Of a DNA stretch of 62,006 nucleotides, positions 28,582-36,457 are shown one piece after another (position 1 is the first letter of the stretch; each line of letters begins with the position of its first letter). The DNA comes from a virus, in the IMG/VR virus record IMGVR_UViG_3300033182_000774, positions 1 through 62,006 of that record; one strand, written 5' to 3'. The notes below the pieces were generated by a model that had not been told where the DNA came from, searched no databases, and was given only the letters and a program-made list of their open reading frames with translations. The translations under genes were made by a program, and so were the position numbers.

Positions 28582-28883
28582 CAGGCGGCCAATGCAGCAT
28601 CTATGACATCTTTTGCTTTCTTTTTGCCTACATCTTGAGCCTTGACGCATTTTTCCACCAAACCCTTTGACAGAAAATACTCGCACAACTCATCTCTTGC
28701 ATTATAAAGCGAAATATCTTCAGACATCCCAACTTCGACATCACAACGCTTTTTATCTTCAAACCATTTTCTGTTTGAAAAAGACACTCCGTATTTTTGA
28801 CAGATATTATCGATATCTTTCTCGCAAGACTTCCATGTCTCAAAATCTCCTGCTACCAATTCAAATGACATATCCAGTTTCAT
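28581..28883 (-). CDS. Unknown 100-residue protein between repressor and integrase
   Basis: The product is acidic, with several cysteines and a terminal Lys/Ala helix; no domain was recognised. The start at 28883 has AAGGAG at good spacing; a GTG three bases upstream is too close. Position between an XRE repressor and integrase, with overlapping stop/start to the integrase, suggests a lysogeny-related accessory or an excision helper, though it lacks a visible helix-turn-helix. Confidence 0.65.
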   Translation of the reverse strand: MKLDMSFELVAGDFETWKSCEKDIDNICQKYGVSFSNRKWFEDKKRCDVEVGMSEDISLYNARDELCEYFLSKGLVEKCVKAQDVGKKKAKDVIDAALAA

Positions 28884-28891
28884 CACGCTCC

Positions 28892-29266
28892 TTAATTACT
28901 CAGTTCTCTTCTAGCAAATTCCAACGCCATTTTCTGTGCATCTACAGTCTGCTGTAGATACTCGTTTTCTTTTTTTGCAGATGCCAATTCTGCCTTGAGC
29001 TTCTCAATTTCAGCCTGCATCTCCCCTTCAGAGGGCTGTTCGACTGCATACATCTGGCCCTTGCCGTAGAGCAGCCAGTCTGCATTGATTGAATAAGACT
29101 CATTGAGAGTGTTTAAAATATTTGCACTGAATTCCGATTCATTCCGCTCCAGGCGGGATACCTTGCGCTGATCATAGCCAAGCAGATCCGCAAGATGCTT
29201 CTGACTCAGTCGTTCCTTTTTGCGGAAGTCTTTTAAACGACTCCCGGGGGTTTGTTCTAAATCCAT
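28892..29266 (-). CDS. XRE-family repressor with C-terminal coiled coil
   Basis: The 124-residue product has an N-terminal XRE helix-turn-helix (residues about 8-62; LSQKHLADLLGYDQRKVSRLER). An INADWLLYGKGQMY segment typical of CI-like repressors follows, then a coiled coil (about 80-115) probably used for dimerisation. There is no peptidase S24 domain, so induction would not be by RecA-stimulated self-cleavage. It is transcribed away from the early operon and is the prime candidate for the lysogeny repressor acting in the 29267-29413 region. No clear Shine-Dalgarno precedes the ATG. Confidence 0.8.
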   Translation of the reverse strand: MDLEQTPGSRLKDFRKKERLSQKHLADLLGYDQRKVSRLERNESEFSANILNTLNESYSINADWLLYGKGQMYAVEQPSEGEMQAEIEKLKAELASAKKENEYLQQTVDAQKMALEFARRELSN

Positions 29267-29278
29267 ATTGATTTTGGG

Positions 29279-29322
29279 TTTTCAGATTTTGTTTTTTCTA
29301 AACATAACGCCCTTTCTGAAAA
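29279..29322. promoter_or_regulatory. Operator candidate (inverted repeat)
   Basis: TTTTCAGA at 29279-29286 and TCTGAAAA at 29315-29322 form an inverted pair in the divergent control region just upstream of the -35 element of the early promoter. Such placement suits the adjacent XRE repressor. The wide gap (28 bases) makes it uncertain whether they form one operator or two half sites. Confidence 0.35.
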
Positions 29323-29328
29323 AAAAGT

Positions 29329-29356
29329 TTGACATAGGCATAGAATGCACTATTTT
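29329..29356 (+). promoter_or_regulatory. Sigma70-type early promoter
   Basis: A perfect TTGACA (29329-29334) is followed after 16 bases by TATTTT (29351-29356). It reads rightward into the early operon starting at 29414 and lies back-to-back with the repressor gene, as expected for a repressible early promoter. Confidence 0.7.
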
Positions 29357-29413
29357 AAGGCATCCTGATTACATATTTGCCTACTGATTGTCGCTGATTG
29401 CGAAGGATTCAAG

Positions 29414-29779
29414 ATGACCGAAGCGTGGTTCGAGATGCAAGATAAAAAAACCGATTTTGAAAAAGCACTGTTCCATGCCAACGCCATCTTCAGCAATCCG
29501 TTGCGGTTCATAGGATCACGGGACAGAAATAATTTCACGTTTCAGCCTTGGGGACTGCGGACCAAGATCAACGTGCGCTTCATCAGGGACGAAGACGGGA
29601 ACCTGATTGAGTTCGTTGAGGTAAGAACTAGGCGGATGAGGCTGGCAATTGATGTCAGACCCGTCCGAATTCACATCGGTCTGAGCAAGAAGGAGAAGGA
29701 ACGCACCATTTATGTCCCATATTACGAACTTCCACACTACTGGAAAAGTATAGAGGCAGAAAATGTTACAGCCGACTAA
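29414..29779 (+). CDS. Unknown early protein, 121 residues
   Basis: First gene behind the early promoter. The ATG follows GAAGGATTCAAG, a good ribosome site. The product is basic, with alternating beta strands in the middle (KINVRFIRDEDGNLIEFVEV). No family was recognised. It overlaps the nuclease gene by 17 bases. The position fits a regulator or a host-takeover protein, but nothing in the sequence proves it. Confidence 0.65.
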   Translation: MTEAWFEMQDKKTDFEKALFHANAIFSNPLRFIGSRDRNNFTFQPWGLRTKINVRFIRDEDGNLIEFVEVRTRRMRLAIDVRPVRIHIGLSKKEKERTIYVPYYELPHYWKSIEAENVTAD

Positions 29780-30575
29780 CACTAAGGTGATTCGTCTTGG
29801 CTACACAAACTCCAACGACATGGAGGATTGTGGCAGGAAGCTTTATTACAAGAAGGTTCTGAAACTCCCAGACCCACCATCTCATCCCATGGTTTCCGGG
29901 TACATCATTGAGGCCGGGACAGAGGCGCACTGCACTAATTTAATGACAGGGATCTTTGGTTGTGATGTCCGGGAAGCCATGCAGGAGGAAATGGACCAGC
30001 ACTACCTTGCCTTGAACGAAGGCGACCAGAAGCTGGTGTTTGAAGAGTTTGAAGACAACGTGAAGTCAGTGAATCTCTACACCGATATGATCGATTTTGA
30101 ACCGATTGCCATGCAGGAGTGGACGAACTTCAAGCTTGACGGAATTGAAAGGCCAGGATCTGGGAAGCTGGATTTAAGGGCCATGCGGAACGGACGCATG
30201 GGGATCATTGACTGGAAGAGGGTGAAGACTAAATCAAAGCCTCAAGCCAAGCCTGCCTACAAGCTTCAGTTGGCTCTGTACGCTCTTCACACGATGAAAA
30301 AATACAACCTGGAAGAGATCCCCTGGACAGAGAATCACATTTTTTATGCGGGTGGCAAGCCCCCGGTCATCATCCGCCAAGAGATCACAGCAGAAGATAT
30401 TTACGAGGCTGTGTATCGACAGAGAATCCTCCACCAGAAGCTGGAAATGGGCTTTTTCCCCATGAACCGCCAATCCTTCTTATGTAAACCGACATTCTGT
30501 GCCTATTACGACAAATGTCATTTCGAGAATTTTGAAACCCTAGACGAGTTGTTAGATGGAATCCAAATACAGTGA
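29763..30575 (+). CDS. Cas4/RecB-like PD-(D/E)XK nuclease with Fe-S cysteines
   Basis: The 270-residue product has GKLD (134-137) and IIDWKR (148-153), giving Asp137...Asp150-x-Lys152 of the PD-(D/E)XK fold. Downstream QLALYAL provides the Gln-Tyr of the RecB motif. Cys23, Cys241, Cys246 and Cys252 match the four-cysteine pattern that holds a 4Fe-4S cluster in Cas4 and AddB-like nucleases. It probably trims DNA ends for the recombination functions downstream (Sak4-like ATPase, SSB-like protein, RusA). No cas1 or cas2 is nearby, so a CRISPR role is not indicated. Confidence 0.85.
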   Translation: MLQPTNTKVIRLGYTNSNDMEDCGRKLYYKKVLKLPDPPSHPMVSGYIIEAGTEAHCTNLMTGIFGCDVREAMQEEMDQHYLALNEGDQKLVFEEFEDNVKSVNLYTDMIDFEPIAMQEWTNFKLDGIERPGSGKLDLRAMRNGRMGIIDWKRVKTKSKPQAKPAYKLQLALYALHTMKKYNLEEIPWTENHIFYAGGKPPVIIRQEITAEDIYEAVYRQRILHQKLEMGFFPMNRQSFLCKPTFCAYYDKCHFENFETLDELLDGIQIQ

Positions 30576-30687
30576 GCCTAAAGCTTTGCGGTATTTGCTC
30601 AACATGGTGAGTGGCAATTGCCTGGAAACAGATCAACAGATTGATAAAGCGAGGACCAAATGCCTGAAGAAATCCAAAAACAAATAA
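30556..30687 (+). CDS. 43-residue basic small ORF
   Basis: An ATG frame overlaps the end of the nuclease gene by 20 bases and the next ORF by 28. The product is basic with two cysteines and a Lys-rich tail. The overlap pattern resembles the other coupled small genes in this operon, but no ribosome site is obvious and no family was recognised. Confidence 0.4.
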   Translation: MESKYSEPKALRYLLNMVSGNCLETDQQIDKARTKCLKKSKNK

Positions 30688-30845
30688 CACTGATCATTGA
30701 GTACGCAAAAAGAGCAGATTCAGCGGTTGATGAGGCAGACTACGGAAGTGCTAAATCCTTCCTCTTCAACGTCATCGCCAGCGGAGAGTCCGCAAAACTT
30801 CTCTTGGAAGAAGCGACCAAAAAGCGCATCGACATCAAGGTCTGA
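30660..30845 (+). CDS. Small helical early protein
   Basis: A 61-residue acidic, helical product (IIEYAKRADSAVDEADYG ... LLLEEATKKR). The pattern looks like a short coiled-coil or tetratricopeptide-like hairpin. It overlaps, in another frame, the 5' part of the zinc protein frame that follows. Function unknown. Confidence 0.55.
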   Translation: MPEEIQKQITLIIEYAKRADSAVDEADYGSAKSFLFNVIASGESAKLLLEEATKKRIDIKV

Positions 30846-31119
30846 GGTCAGGTGGAGCAATGAGCAGATCAGTAACAGGAAGCGTGACAAGAAAATCAGG
30901 GAACGTCTTATACTTCATGGTTATATACCTGATGGGAATACCTACCCATGTCTGTGCGGTAAGTATGACGAGCCAACTGTCTGGTGGCTCTCTGGAAACA
31001 GGAAACGCCCCAATCACCTTTTCTGCTTCAGATGCACCAAGCGGGTGCTGGAAATCGACATATCCAAAGCAATCAAGGAATGGAAAGAACTGAATGGAAA
31101 AGTGGGCGAACAGATTTAG
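30697..31119 (+). CDS. Zinc-finger protein, start uncertain
   Basis: The convincing part is residues about 50-140: a basic helix (NRKRDKKIRERL), then CLCGKYDE, FCFRC and a terminal helix, i.e. a Cys-x-Cys...Cys-x-x-Cys zinc site. The upstream part is Ser/Pro-rich and overlaps the 61-codon ORF in another frame, so it looks like shadow sequence. No ATG with a ribosome site lies just before the zinc region. Starts at TTG 30697 or ATG 30730 are possible, as is a +1 shift from the upstream ORF at its TGA. Confidence 0.5.
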   Translation: MSTQKEQIQRLMRQTTEVLNPSSSTSSPAESPQNFSWKKRPKSASTSRSEVRWSNEQISNRKRDKKIRERLILHGYIPDGNTYPCLCGKYDEPTVWWLSGNRKRPNHLFCFRCTKRVLEIDISKAIKEWKELNGKVGEQI

Positions 31120-31273
31120 TTTCGGTCCCCTCACTGTTAGCTACAGCACCTTCGCCCAAGGGTGGGAGGTTGTGGAGAAGCACGGGGATCGTGAGGTAGC
31201 CTTCCGCTGGTTCCCGTCATTAAAGAAGGCGGAGGCGTTTGCATACAGCAGACTTAACAAGGGAACCATTTAA
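31094..31273 (+). CDS. 59-residue unknown protein
   Basis: This ATG frame overlaps the zinc protein gene by 26 bases. The product is aromatic and compact (FSFGPLTVSYST, GWEVVEKHGDREVAFRWF, KAEAFAYSRLN), resembling small single-domain beta-alpha phage proteins. It lies directly before the Sak4-like gene. Function unknown. Confidence 0.6.
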   Translation: MEKWANRFSFGPLTVSYSTFAQGWEVVEKHGDREVAFRWFPSLKKAEAFAYSRLNKGTI

Positions 31274-31294
31274 CCTTAGTGAAGGAGGCCATGG

Positions 31295-32137
31295 ATGGCT
31301 TTAAAAGACAATTTCAGAACGGAGGCAATTGTGCTTCCGCCTAAATGGGGCGTGTATGGAAAACACGGCTCTGGAAAATCAACACTCGCACTCTCAAGCG
31401 GGAAAAAGACAGTGGTCCTGAATACGGACAACGGGATTGAAGAAGTCCTGCAACAAACAAAAGGCGACATCTGGGTTCAGGATTTCATTCCTGAAGTCAA
31501 GGAAGCAAAAGGTGCGAACCAAGTCAGTCATGAAACCAACAGCAAGATGTGGCTGGGCTTACTCGACACTCTCAGGGATCTCGCACGTGAAAAGCATGAC
31601 CGACAAGTCCTGGTCATAGATTCTTTAGATGCGGCGGACACGCTGGCACATAGCCACAGCTGTCATGAACTGGGTGTGGCTGCTATCGACGAAGTAGGTT
31701 TCGGCAAAGGGTGGGGACGCTTGCGCGGGAACATGCAAGTTCTCCTGAATGCTCTTTCCTACCTTAACCGGGAGAAACAGATGGAGATCATCGTCGTTGG
31801 CCATGCCCAGGTTCGTCAGGTCAAAGATCCGACGATGGAAAGCTTTGACAGCTTTACCTTAAAGCTGAACAAGCACTCTGCTCAGGACGTGCCTGAATGG
31901 CTGGATGCCCTGTTCTTTCTCGCATACAAGTCCATCATCCAGTCAACGGATGCTGGTTTTGGAAGGAAGGACAAGCGGGAGATCAATACTGGTGAGCGGG
32001 TTCTCTACACTGGCGGAACCAGTGGGGCTGAAACCAAGAACCGGTTCAATCTGCCACCGGAAATGCCTGCGGACTACCATGAGCTGCACAAACTCATCAA
32101 TGAGTCCAGAGCAAGCTCTATGAAGGAGGCCGCATGA
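31295..32137 (+). CDS. Sak4-like recombination ATPase
   Basis: The 280-residue product has Walker A GKHGSGKST (about residues 22-30), a Walker B-like VLVIDSLD and a core typical of the phage RecA-like AAA_24/Sak4 group. These proteins anneal or pair single-stranded DNA and usually work with a phage SSB, encoded immediately downstream here. The start has a strong AAGGAGG site at 31281. It overlaps the SSB-like gene by 4 bases. It probably mediates recombination-dependent replication. Confidence 0.85.
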   Translation: MALKDNFRTEAIVLPPKWGVYGKHGSGKSTLALSSGKKTVVLNTDNGIEEVLQQTKGDIWVQDFIPEVKEAKGANQVSHETNSKMWLGLLDTLRDLAREKHDRQVLVIDSLDAADTLAHSHSCHELGVAAIDEVGFGKGWGRLRGNMQVLLNALSYLNREKQMEIIVVGHAQVRQVKDPTMESFDSFTLKLNKHSAQDVPEWLDALFFLAYKSIIQSTDAGFGRKDKREINTGERVLYTGGTSGAETKNRFNLPPEMPADYHELHKLINESRASSMKEAA

Positions 32138-32658
32138 GCTTTGAAGATTTCCAGGGAGGATTCGTCATTGACGATATTGAGGAAGAGGCTTCTGTTCCTG
32201 AACAGTCAATAGAGCGGGAGAAGATCACTGTTCCTCCTGGGACTGGCTACAACGTCAGAATCAAGCCAGTCAATTTTGCAAAGGCTGTCCAAAAGAACGG
32301 GTTCTGGAAGGCGACCATGGTGCTGGAACTGATCGATGGCCCCTACGCAGGCGGAGCGTTGTATATCAACCTCTGGCACAACAATGGTTCCACGCCCAAA
32401 GGGAAACAGCGTGATGCGATGGCCAAGCGTGAGGTCGCACAAATCGCAAAGGCGGTTGGTGTGGTTGGAAGGCTTGACAACATTAGCGATCAACTGGCAG
32501 GCAAGACCCTGACCTGTGATTACATCAAGGCTGAAAAATCAGAATGGTGTAACGCTAAAAACTTCAGGCCACTTGGTTCTTTAAAGAGTGAGCCTGCACC
32601 TAAGCCAAAGCCCCAGACTGAGGGGCCGACTGAGCCGTCAGACGACATTCCGTTTTGA
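32134..32658 (+). CDS. SSB-like DNA-binding protein (DUF669-like)
   Basis: The 174-residue product has an OB-like beta-rich core (about 35-145; YNVRIKPVNFAKAVQKNGFW, TLTCDYIKAEKSEWCNAKNF). A Pro/Lys/Glu linker and the terminal acidic DDIPF tip follow, a hallmark of bacterial and phage SSBs that recruits partner proteins. Coupling to the Sak4-like gene (ATGA overlap) matches the known Sak4-SSB pair. It overlaps rusA by 4 bases. Confidence 0.8.
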   Translation: MSFEDFQGGFVIDDIEEEASVPEQSIEREKITVPPGTGYNVRIKPVNFAKAVQKNGFWKATMVLELIDGPYAGGALYINLWHNNGSTPKGKQRDAMAKREVAQIAKAVGVVGRLDNISDQLAGKTLTCDYIKAEKSEWCNAKNFRPLGSLKSEPAPKPKPQTEGPTEPSDDIPF

Positions 32659-33068
32659 CGAAAATTGAGCGGAGGCTCCCGTGGCCTCCGAGTGTCAACA
32701 CCATGTACCGGTGCTGGCAGGGAAGAAACATTCTTTCCAAAAAAGGACGGGAATACAAAAAGACCTGTGCCGGTCTATTAAAGAAGGAAAAGATTATTTT
32801 TCCTACAGAACGATTAAGGCTGACAATCAGACTGTATGCTCCAAACAGACGCAAATACGACATCAGTAACAGAATTAAAGCAGTGGAGGATGAATTGATT
32901 GGTCGGCTGATTACAGACGATGAGCAAATCGATGATGAGCGCATCGTCAGGTGTGAGCTAGACCCTGAAAAACAGGGTTATGCAATCTTGGAATTGGAGG
33001 CCATTGAATCAGAGATACACCTACAAGGATGCGGACGGACGGGAGCTATATCAAGTAGTCAGGATTAA
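32655..33068 (+). CDS. rusA: RusA-type Holliday junction resolvase
   Basis: The product begins at TTG overlapping the SSB-like stop. It shows LPWPPSVNTMYR at the N-terminus, KYDISNRIKAVEDEL (the Asp-rich RusA motif) and TDDEQIDDERI with further acidic residues that bind metal. RusA dimers resolve four-way junctions formed in recombination and replication. The last 25 residues overlap the next gene in another frame and are probably dispensable. Confidence 0.88.
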   Translation: MTKIERRLPWPPSVNTMYRCWQGRNILSKKGREYKKTCAGLLKKEKIIFPTERLRLTIRLYAPNRRKYDISNRIKAVEDELIGRLITDDEQIDDERIVRCELDPEKQGYAILELEAIESEIHLQGCGRTGAISSSQD

Positions 33069-35319
33069 AAGGCCAGACGGGACAAAAACCTTCTATCGTT
33101 GTCACCACGACGAGAATGGAAACGAAGTCAAAGGCTGGAACGGACTACAGCAAGTCCCCTACCGACTGGAAACCTTTAGAGAGAATAACACTGGAGGCTT
33201 TATTTTCTGCGAAGGCGAGAAAGACGTAGACCGATTAATAAGTTTAGGACTGCCTGCGACTGGCGTTGCTGGAGGGGCGAATGGAATCACCCCGTTGCTG
33301 AAGAAACAACCCATGTTCTTCAACGACTACTTCAGTAGTTTCAAGGGTGCGATTGTTATCCCGGATAATGATGACCCAGGCCGCGAATACGCCAATCAGG
33401 TATCCAGCGAACTGAGTAAGCTGGGAATCGATGTTGTGCAGTCCATGCTCCCCGGATTACCCCATGGAGGGGATGTTTCAGACTGGCTGGATGCCAATCC
33501 GGGGGCAACCCCAAACCAACTTCTGGATGCACTTGACCAGAATGCTGTCGAGTGGGAAGAGCCAGAGCCTGAGCCTTCCAAGATCCCCTTCAGCATCGAT
33601 GTCGAACAGGAACTCAAAGGTGTTGAGCGGGGCGGTGGCGAAAACAAGATTGAAGACACTTTCCTAGACATCGCCCAGGCATGTCAGAACAAGAAATTCG
33701 TCAGCGATAACCAGTTCAACGGACTCTGTCCTGCTCACGACGATAGACAGGCTTCGCTGACTGTCACCCTTGATAAAGACAATATCCTGATGCGGTGCCA
33801 TGCGGGATGCTCATTCTCCAGCATCGTGTCCGCATTCGGAATCAAGCAGTCTCAAACCTTCCGACATCGACGCGCGGAACTGGAATACAGGCAGGCACAG
33901 CAACTCCCGGGGCCAAGCGCAGACGAAATCAAGGAACTCGCAAAGTCCCTGCTGGAGAAGTCTGAGCCTGAAGAATTCAACCATTCCCTGCTACCGCCCA
34001 TCATTCAGGAATATGTGGCGGACGCAGCCGAGCTTACCACGGCCAGTCCCATTATTATTCTAAGCACCTTGTTGGCCTCTATTGGTGCTGGGGCTGGTCG
34101 AAATCTATCTGTGCAGGACCCTGACTACTATGTCGCCCTTTACCCAAATCTCTGGGCATTGTCGATCATGGGATCTGGGTCCTACAAATCAACTGCACTC
34201 AATATCGGCGCACGATGCCTCTTGGACGACGAAAAATTCGTCATGGGCAAGGTCAAGGACGAAGAGGACCGCATCAGAACCCTGCGGGATGCCGGTACCG
34301 ATCCAGAGGATGAGGAACTTCAGCAATGCCTGAAGGATGTCGAATTTTTTCAGGCACAGCGCAAGATCCTTCCAGCCAAATCCACCTGGGAAGCCTGCAT
34401 CAACCGCATCGATCAAACGGGCGGGGGGCTGTGGCTTCTATCCGAATTCGGTGGCTGGCTTGCTGGCCTTGAATCCAAACACAACAACAGTAGCGGATTC
34501 AAACACGCCATAACAGAAATCTACGATGTTCCCGATTTCTACGAACACAGTACAGTAGGACGGGGTTCCCGGATTCTCAGGAATCCATTTGTCGGAATTG
34601 CTGGAGTCAGCACCCTCCCCTTCCTAGAGGGGCTTCTCTCTAAAGACGATGCGGCCACAGGGTTTCTCGCCCGTTTCATGCTGTTTCGTCCGCCTGAAAA
34701 AAAGGAAATTCCAGAGGCATTGCCAAACCCTGATCAGGCCAAGATGCGGGACAAGCCTGCCTACGGGCTGGTCTACGAGATTCTGGAAAACCTGAAGTTG
34801 ATGACAGTCCCGCTGGAATACACGCTGACACCCAAGGCGAAGCAAATCTTCACGGAGTTTCATAACGGGATCTTCAAAAGACTCCATGACAGCCCAGACG
34901 TGCTGAAGGAAGTGATCGATCCCTTCTGCAAACGCTGGTCACCGGGTGCCATTAAAGTCGCAATGATCAACCAGTATCTGCTGGACTCCAAGTCTACTCA
35001 GATCGGAGAACACGCCATGGCTGGTGCTATCTCTGTCATCAACTATGCAGAGAAATCAACGCGGTTCCTGTTCAGCAACAACCTTGGAACCTCTGCACAT
35101 CATCAGAAACAACAAAAGATTCTGGACTATCTCGCAAGACGAGGCGGGACCACGACCAGAGGAAAACTTCATGCCAGTAAAATTCTGGGAGGAGGCGCAA
35201 AAGACTATGACTACGTTCTGGAATCCTTAGAAACAGCCTGTGAGATCGCTATGGAACGAAGCGAAGGTAAGCTTACTCCAGGCACCAAAATTATGCTTTC
35301 TTCAGGTGGATCTAAATGA
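32980..35319 (+). CDS. Toprim/DUF3987 primase-helicase
   Basis: The 779-residue product starts with a Toprim-like domain (FCEGEKDVDRL near 76-86, IVIPDNDDPGREY near 128). A CHC2-like zinc segment follows (CPAHDDRQ ... CHAGC, about 250-275) and then a DUF3987 P-loop ATPase region (IMGSGSYKST near 400). The order Toprim before zinc is unusual for primases. It should prime and unwind DNA. The ATG at 32980 has no ribosome site; an in-frame TTG at 33004 preceded by GGAGG would reduce overlap with rusA. No DNA polymerase was found, so host polymerase is presumably used. Confidence 0.8.
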   Translation: MQSWNWRPLNQRYTYKDADGRELYQVVRIKRPDGTKTFYRCHHDENGNEVKGWNGLQQVPYRLETFRENNTGGFIFCEGEKDVDRLISLGLPATGVAGGANGITPLLKKQPMFFNDYFSSFKGAIVIPDNDDPGREYANQVSSELSKLGIDVVQSMLPGLPHGGDVSDWLDANPGATPNQLLDALDQNAVEWEEPEPEPSKIPFSIDVEQELKGVERGGGENKIEDTFLDIAQACQNKKFVSDNQFNGLCPAHDDRQASLTVTLDKDNILMRCHAGCSFSSIVSAFGIKQSQTFRHRRAELEYRQAQQLPGPSADEIKELAKSLLEKSEPEEFNHSLLPPIIQEYVADAAELTTASPIIILSTLLASIGAGAGRNLSVQDPDYYVALYPNLWALSIMGSGSYKSTALNIGARCLLDDEKFVMGKVKDEEDRIRTLRDAGTDPEDEELQQCLKDVEFFQAQRKILPAKSTWEACINRIDQTGGGLWLLSEFGGWLAGLESKHNNSSGFKHAITEIYDVPDFYEHSTVGRGSRILRNPFVGIAGVSTLPFLEGLLSKDDAATGFLARFMLFRPPEKKEIPEALPNPDQAKMRDKPAYGLVYEILENLKLMTVPLEYTLTPKAKQIFTEFHNGIFKRLHDSPDVLKEVIDPFCKRWSPGAIKVAMINQYLLDSKSTQIGEHAMAGAISVINYAEKSTRFLFSNNLGTSAHHQKQQKILDYLARRGGTTTRGKLHASKILGGGAKDYDYVLESLETACEIAMERSEGKLTPGTKIMLSSGGSK

Positions 35320-35591
35320 CTACCACAAAGGTCCACCACACATCACGCTCAGGCCAAGAGCCGTCACTGACAGCCGTAACGGGTGAAATACACCATCGTG
35401 GGGATGATGGAGCAAGTGTCAGTCAGGTTGAATATTCCTGCTTACTAGCGGTTCAAAACGATGTAGGCCCCCTGAAAAAGCCTGAAAGTTGTCTGAGCGG
35501 GATGCCTCTCTTGAGATGGAAGCGGGAGATCCGCACCAATCAAAAAGGGGAGGAATTCTATCACTATTACATCAAAGGAGTGCCTAGATGA
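35316..35591 (+). CDS. Unknown early protein, 91 residues
   Basis: Coupled by a 4-base overlap to the primase-helicase upstream and the next gene downstream. The N-terminal half is polar and Ser/His-rich; the C-terminal part (LLRWKREIRTNQKGEEFYHYYI) looks like a small beta domain. No family recognised. Confidence 0.6.
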   Translation: MTTTKVHHTSRSGQEPSLTAVTGEIHHRGDDGASVSQVEYSCLLAVQNDVGPLKKPESCLSGMPLLRWKREIRTNQKGEEFYHYYIKGVPR

Positions 35592-35911
35592 AATCAAACT
35601 ACAACCACCAAATGATCATCTTCTTCCAGCATGAGCCATGGAAGAAAACCATGAACCCACGGATCTACATCAGCCCGTGCGGAAACTACAGAATCAAGCG
35701 GTCAGCTGGCAGGCTGTATTCTGGCAAGGACAACAGAACCGAATTGTTTACGCTGGATAAAAACGAAAATTGGCAACACGTCGGTTATTACGCCGACACC
35801 CCGGAAGCCAAATCCGCTGCTGGCTACAAAGAGAAATATGTCAGCGCATCTGGCGTTGCACTCAACGATGCCGGCATTAAGGAATATCTCGCGCGTAAGG
35901 AGGCGGCATGA
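35588..35911 (+). CDS. Unknown early protein, 107 residues
   Basis: A basic product with several Tyr and Lys residues and a beta-rich middle (RIYISPCGNYRIKRSAGRLYSG). It is translationally coupled on both sides (ATGA overlaps). No domain recognised; the operon position suggests an accessory replication or takeover role. Confidence 0.6.
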   Translation: MKSNYNHQMIIFFQHEPWKKTMNPRIYISPCGNYRIKRSAGRLYSGKDNRTELFTLDKNENWQHVGYYADTPEAKSAAGYKEKYVSASGVALNDAGIKEYLARKEAA

Positions 35912-36135
35912 GGGAGTATAAGGGAGTATGGGGGAGTAAAAGGTTGTCTAAAAGTTTGATCACCCCATTAGAACAACTCGAACTGGACAACTTCCACCTC
36001 CGGGAAAAAGACGAACCACGGAACCGATGTAGTTTTTGTCGGAACGACTCCCTAGTGGAAGCACATGGACACCACCATTGCACCTATTGCGGTCAGGCAA
36101 ACTTCGTCTGCTGTGATGGGGAGATGGCTGGTTAA
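35908..36135 (+). CDS. Small zinc-ribbon protein
   Basis: The 75-residue product carries CSFC...HHCTYCGQANFVCC, a treble-clef or zinc-ribbon pattern, behind a charged helix. The first codons cover three near copies of GGGAGTA spaced 10 bases apart. It is the last gene before a 320-bp non-coding stretch. Probably a nucleic-acid-binding accessory protein. Confidence 0.65.
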   Translation: MREYKGVWGSKRLSKSLITPLEQLELDNFHLREKDEPRNRCSFCRNDSLVEAHGHHHCTYCGQANFVCCDGEMAG

Positions 36136-36141
36136 CGAATT

Positions 36142-36425
36142 GGCAGGGTGGCCCCATCCGTAAGGACGGGCTGGCTAACTGAAGCATATTTTAGTCAACA
36201 GACCGACTGCAATAATGCGGAAGGCTGATTTTAAAAACATTAGCGGTGAGGCTCCGAAGGCTGTAGACCCGCAAAGATTGTTTTTTGCGACAAATAATAT
36301 GGCTGGTTGCTTGTTACTTCACGTTAGTTCTTCAACACCCTGCTAATGATCACGCCCCGTGTATGGCCTGTGGTTTAACTTAGGTTGAGCTCGCCACAGA
36401 TCACCATAGTGGAGCCACGGGGCAC
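36142..36425 (+). ncRNA. Structured non-coding segment
   Basis: The 322-bp gap between 36135 and 36458 has no convincing ORF but several strong hairpins. CCCATCC-GTAA-GGACGGG (36153-36170) has a GNRA-type loop. CGCAAA/TTTGCG lies at 36270-36289. A long composite stem at 36354-36423 has three helices: GCCCCGTG/CACGGGGC, TATGG/CCATA and CTGTGG/CCACAG. The last could be a terminator-like or protein-binding structure; there is no T tract after it. The whole may be a small RNA, a 5' leader of the gene at 36458 or part of a degraded intron. No known RNA family was recognised. Confidence 0.4.
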
Positions 36426-36457
36426 CTACCCGGACACTTTAAAGACACTTTTAAGAC

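Noticed and set aside
30860-31093. 77-codon plus-strand ORF
   Set aside because: It overlaps the zinc-finger frame and has low-complexity Ser/Thr composition; the alternative frame shows a convincing cysteine pattern. The GTGGAG before its ATG keeps slight doubt.
36241-36290. Group I intron core upstream of the zinc-module gene
   Set aside because: Segments such as GGCTGTAGACC recall the conserved core only loosely; no matching P7 partner or full P3-P8 layout was found by eye.
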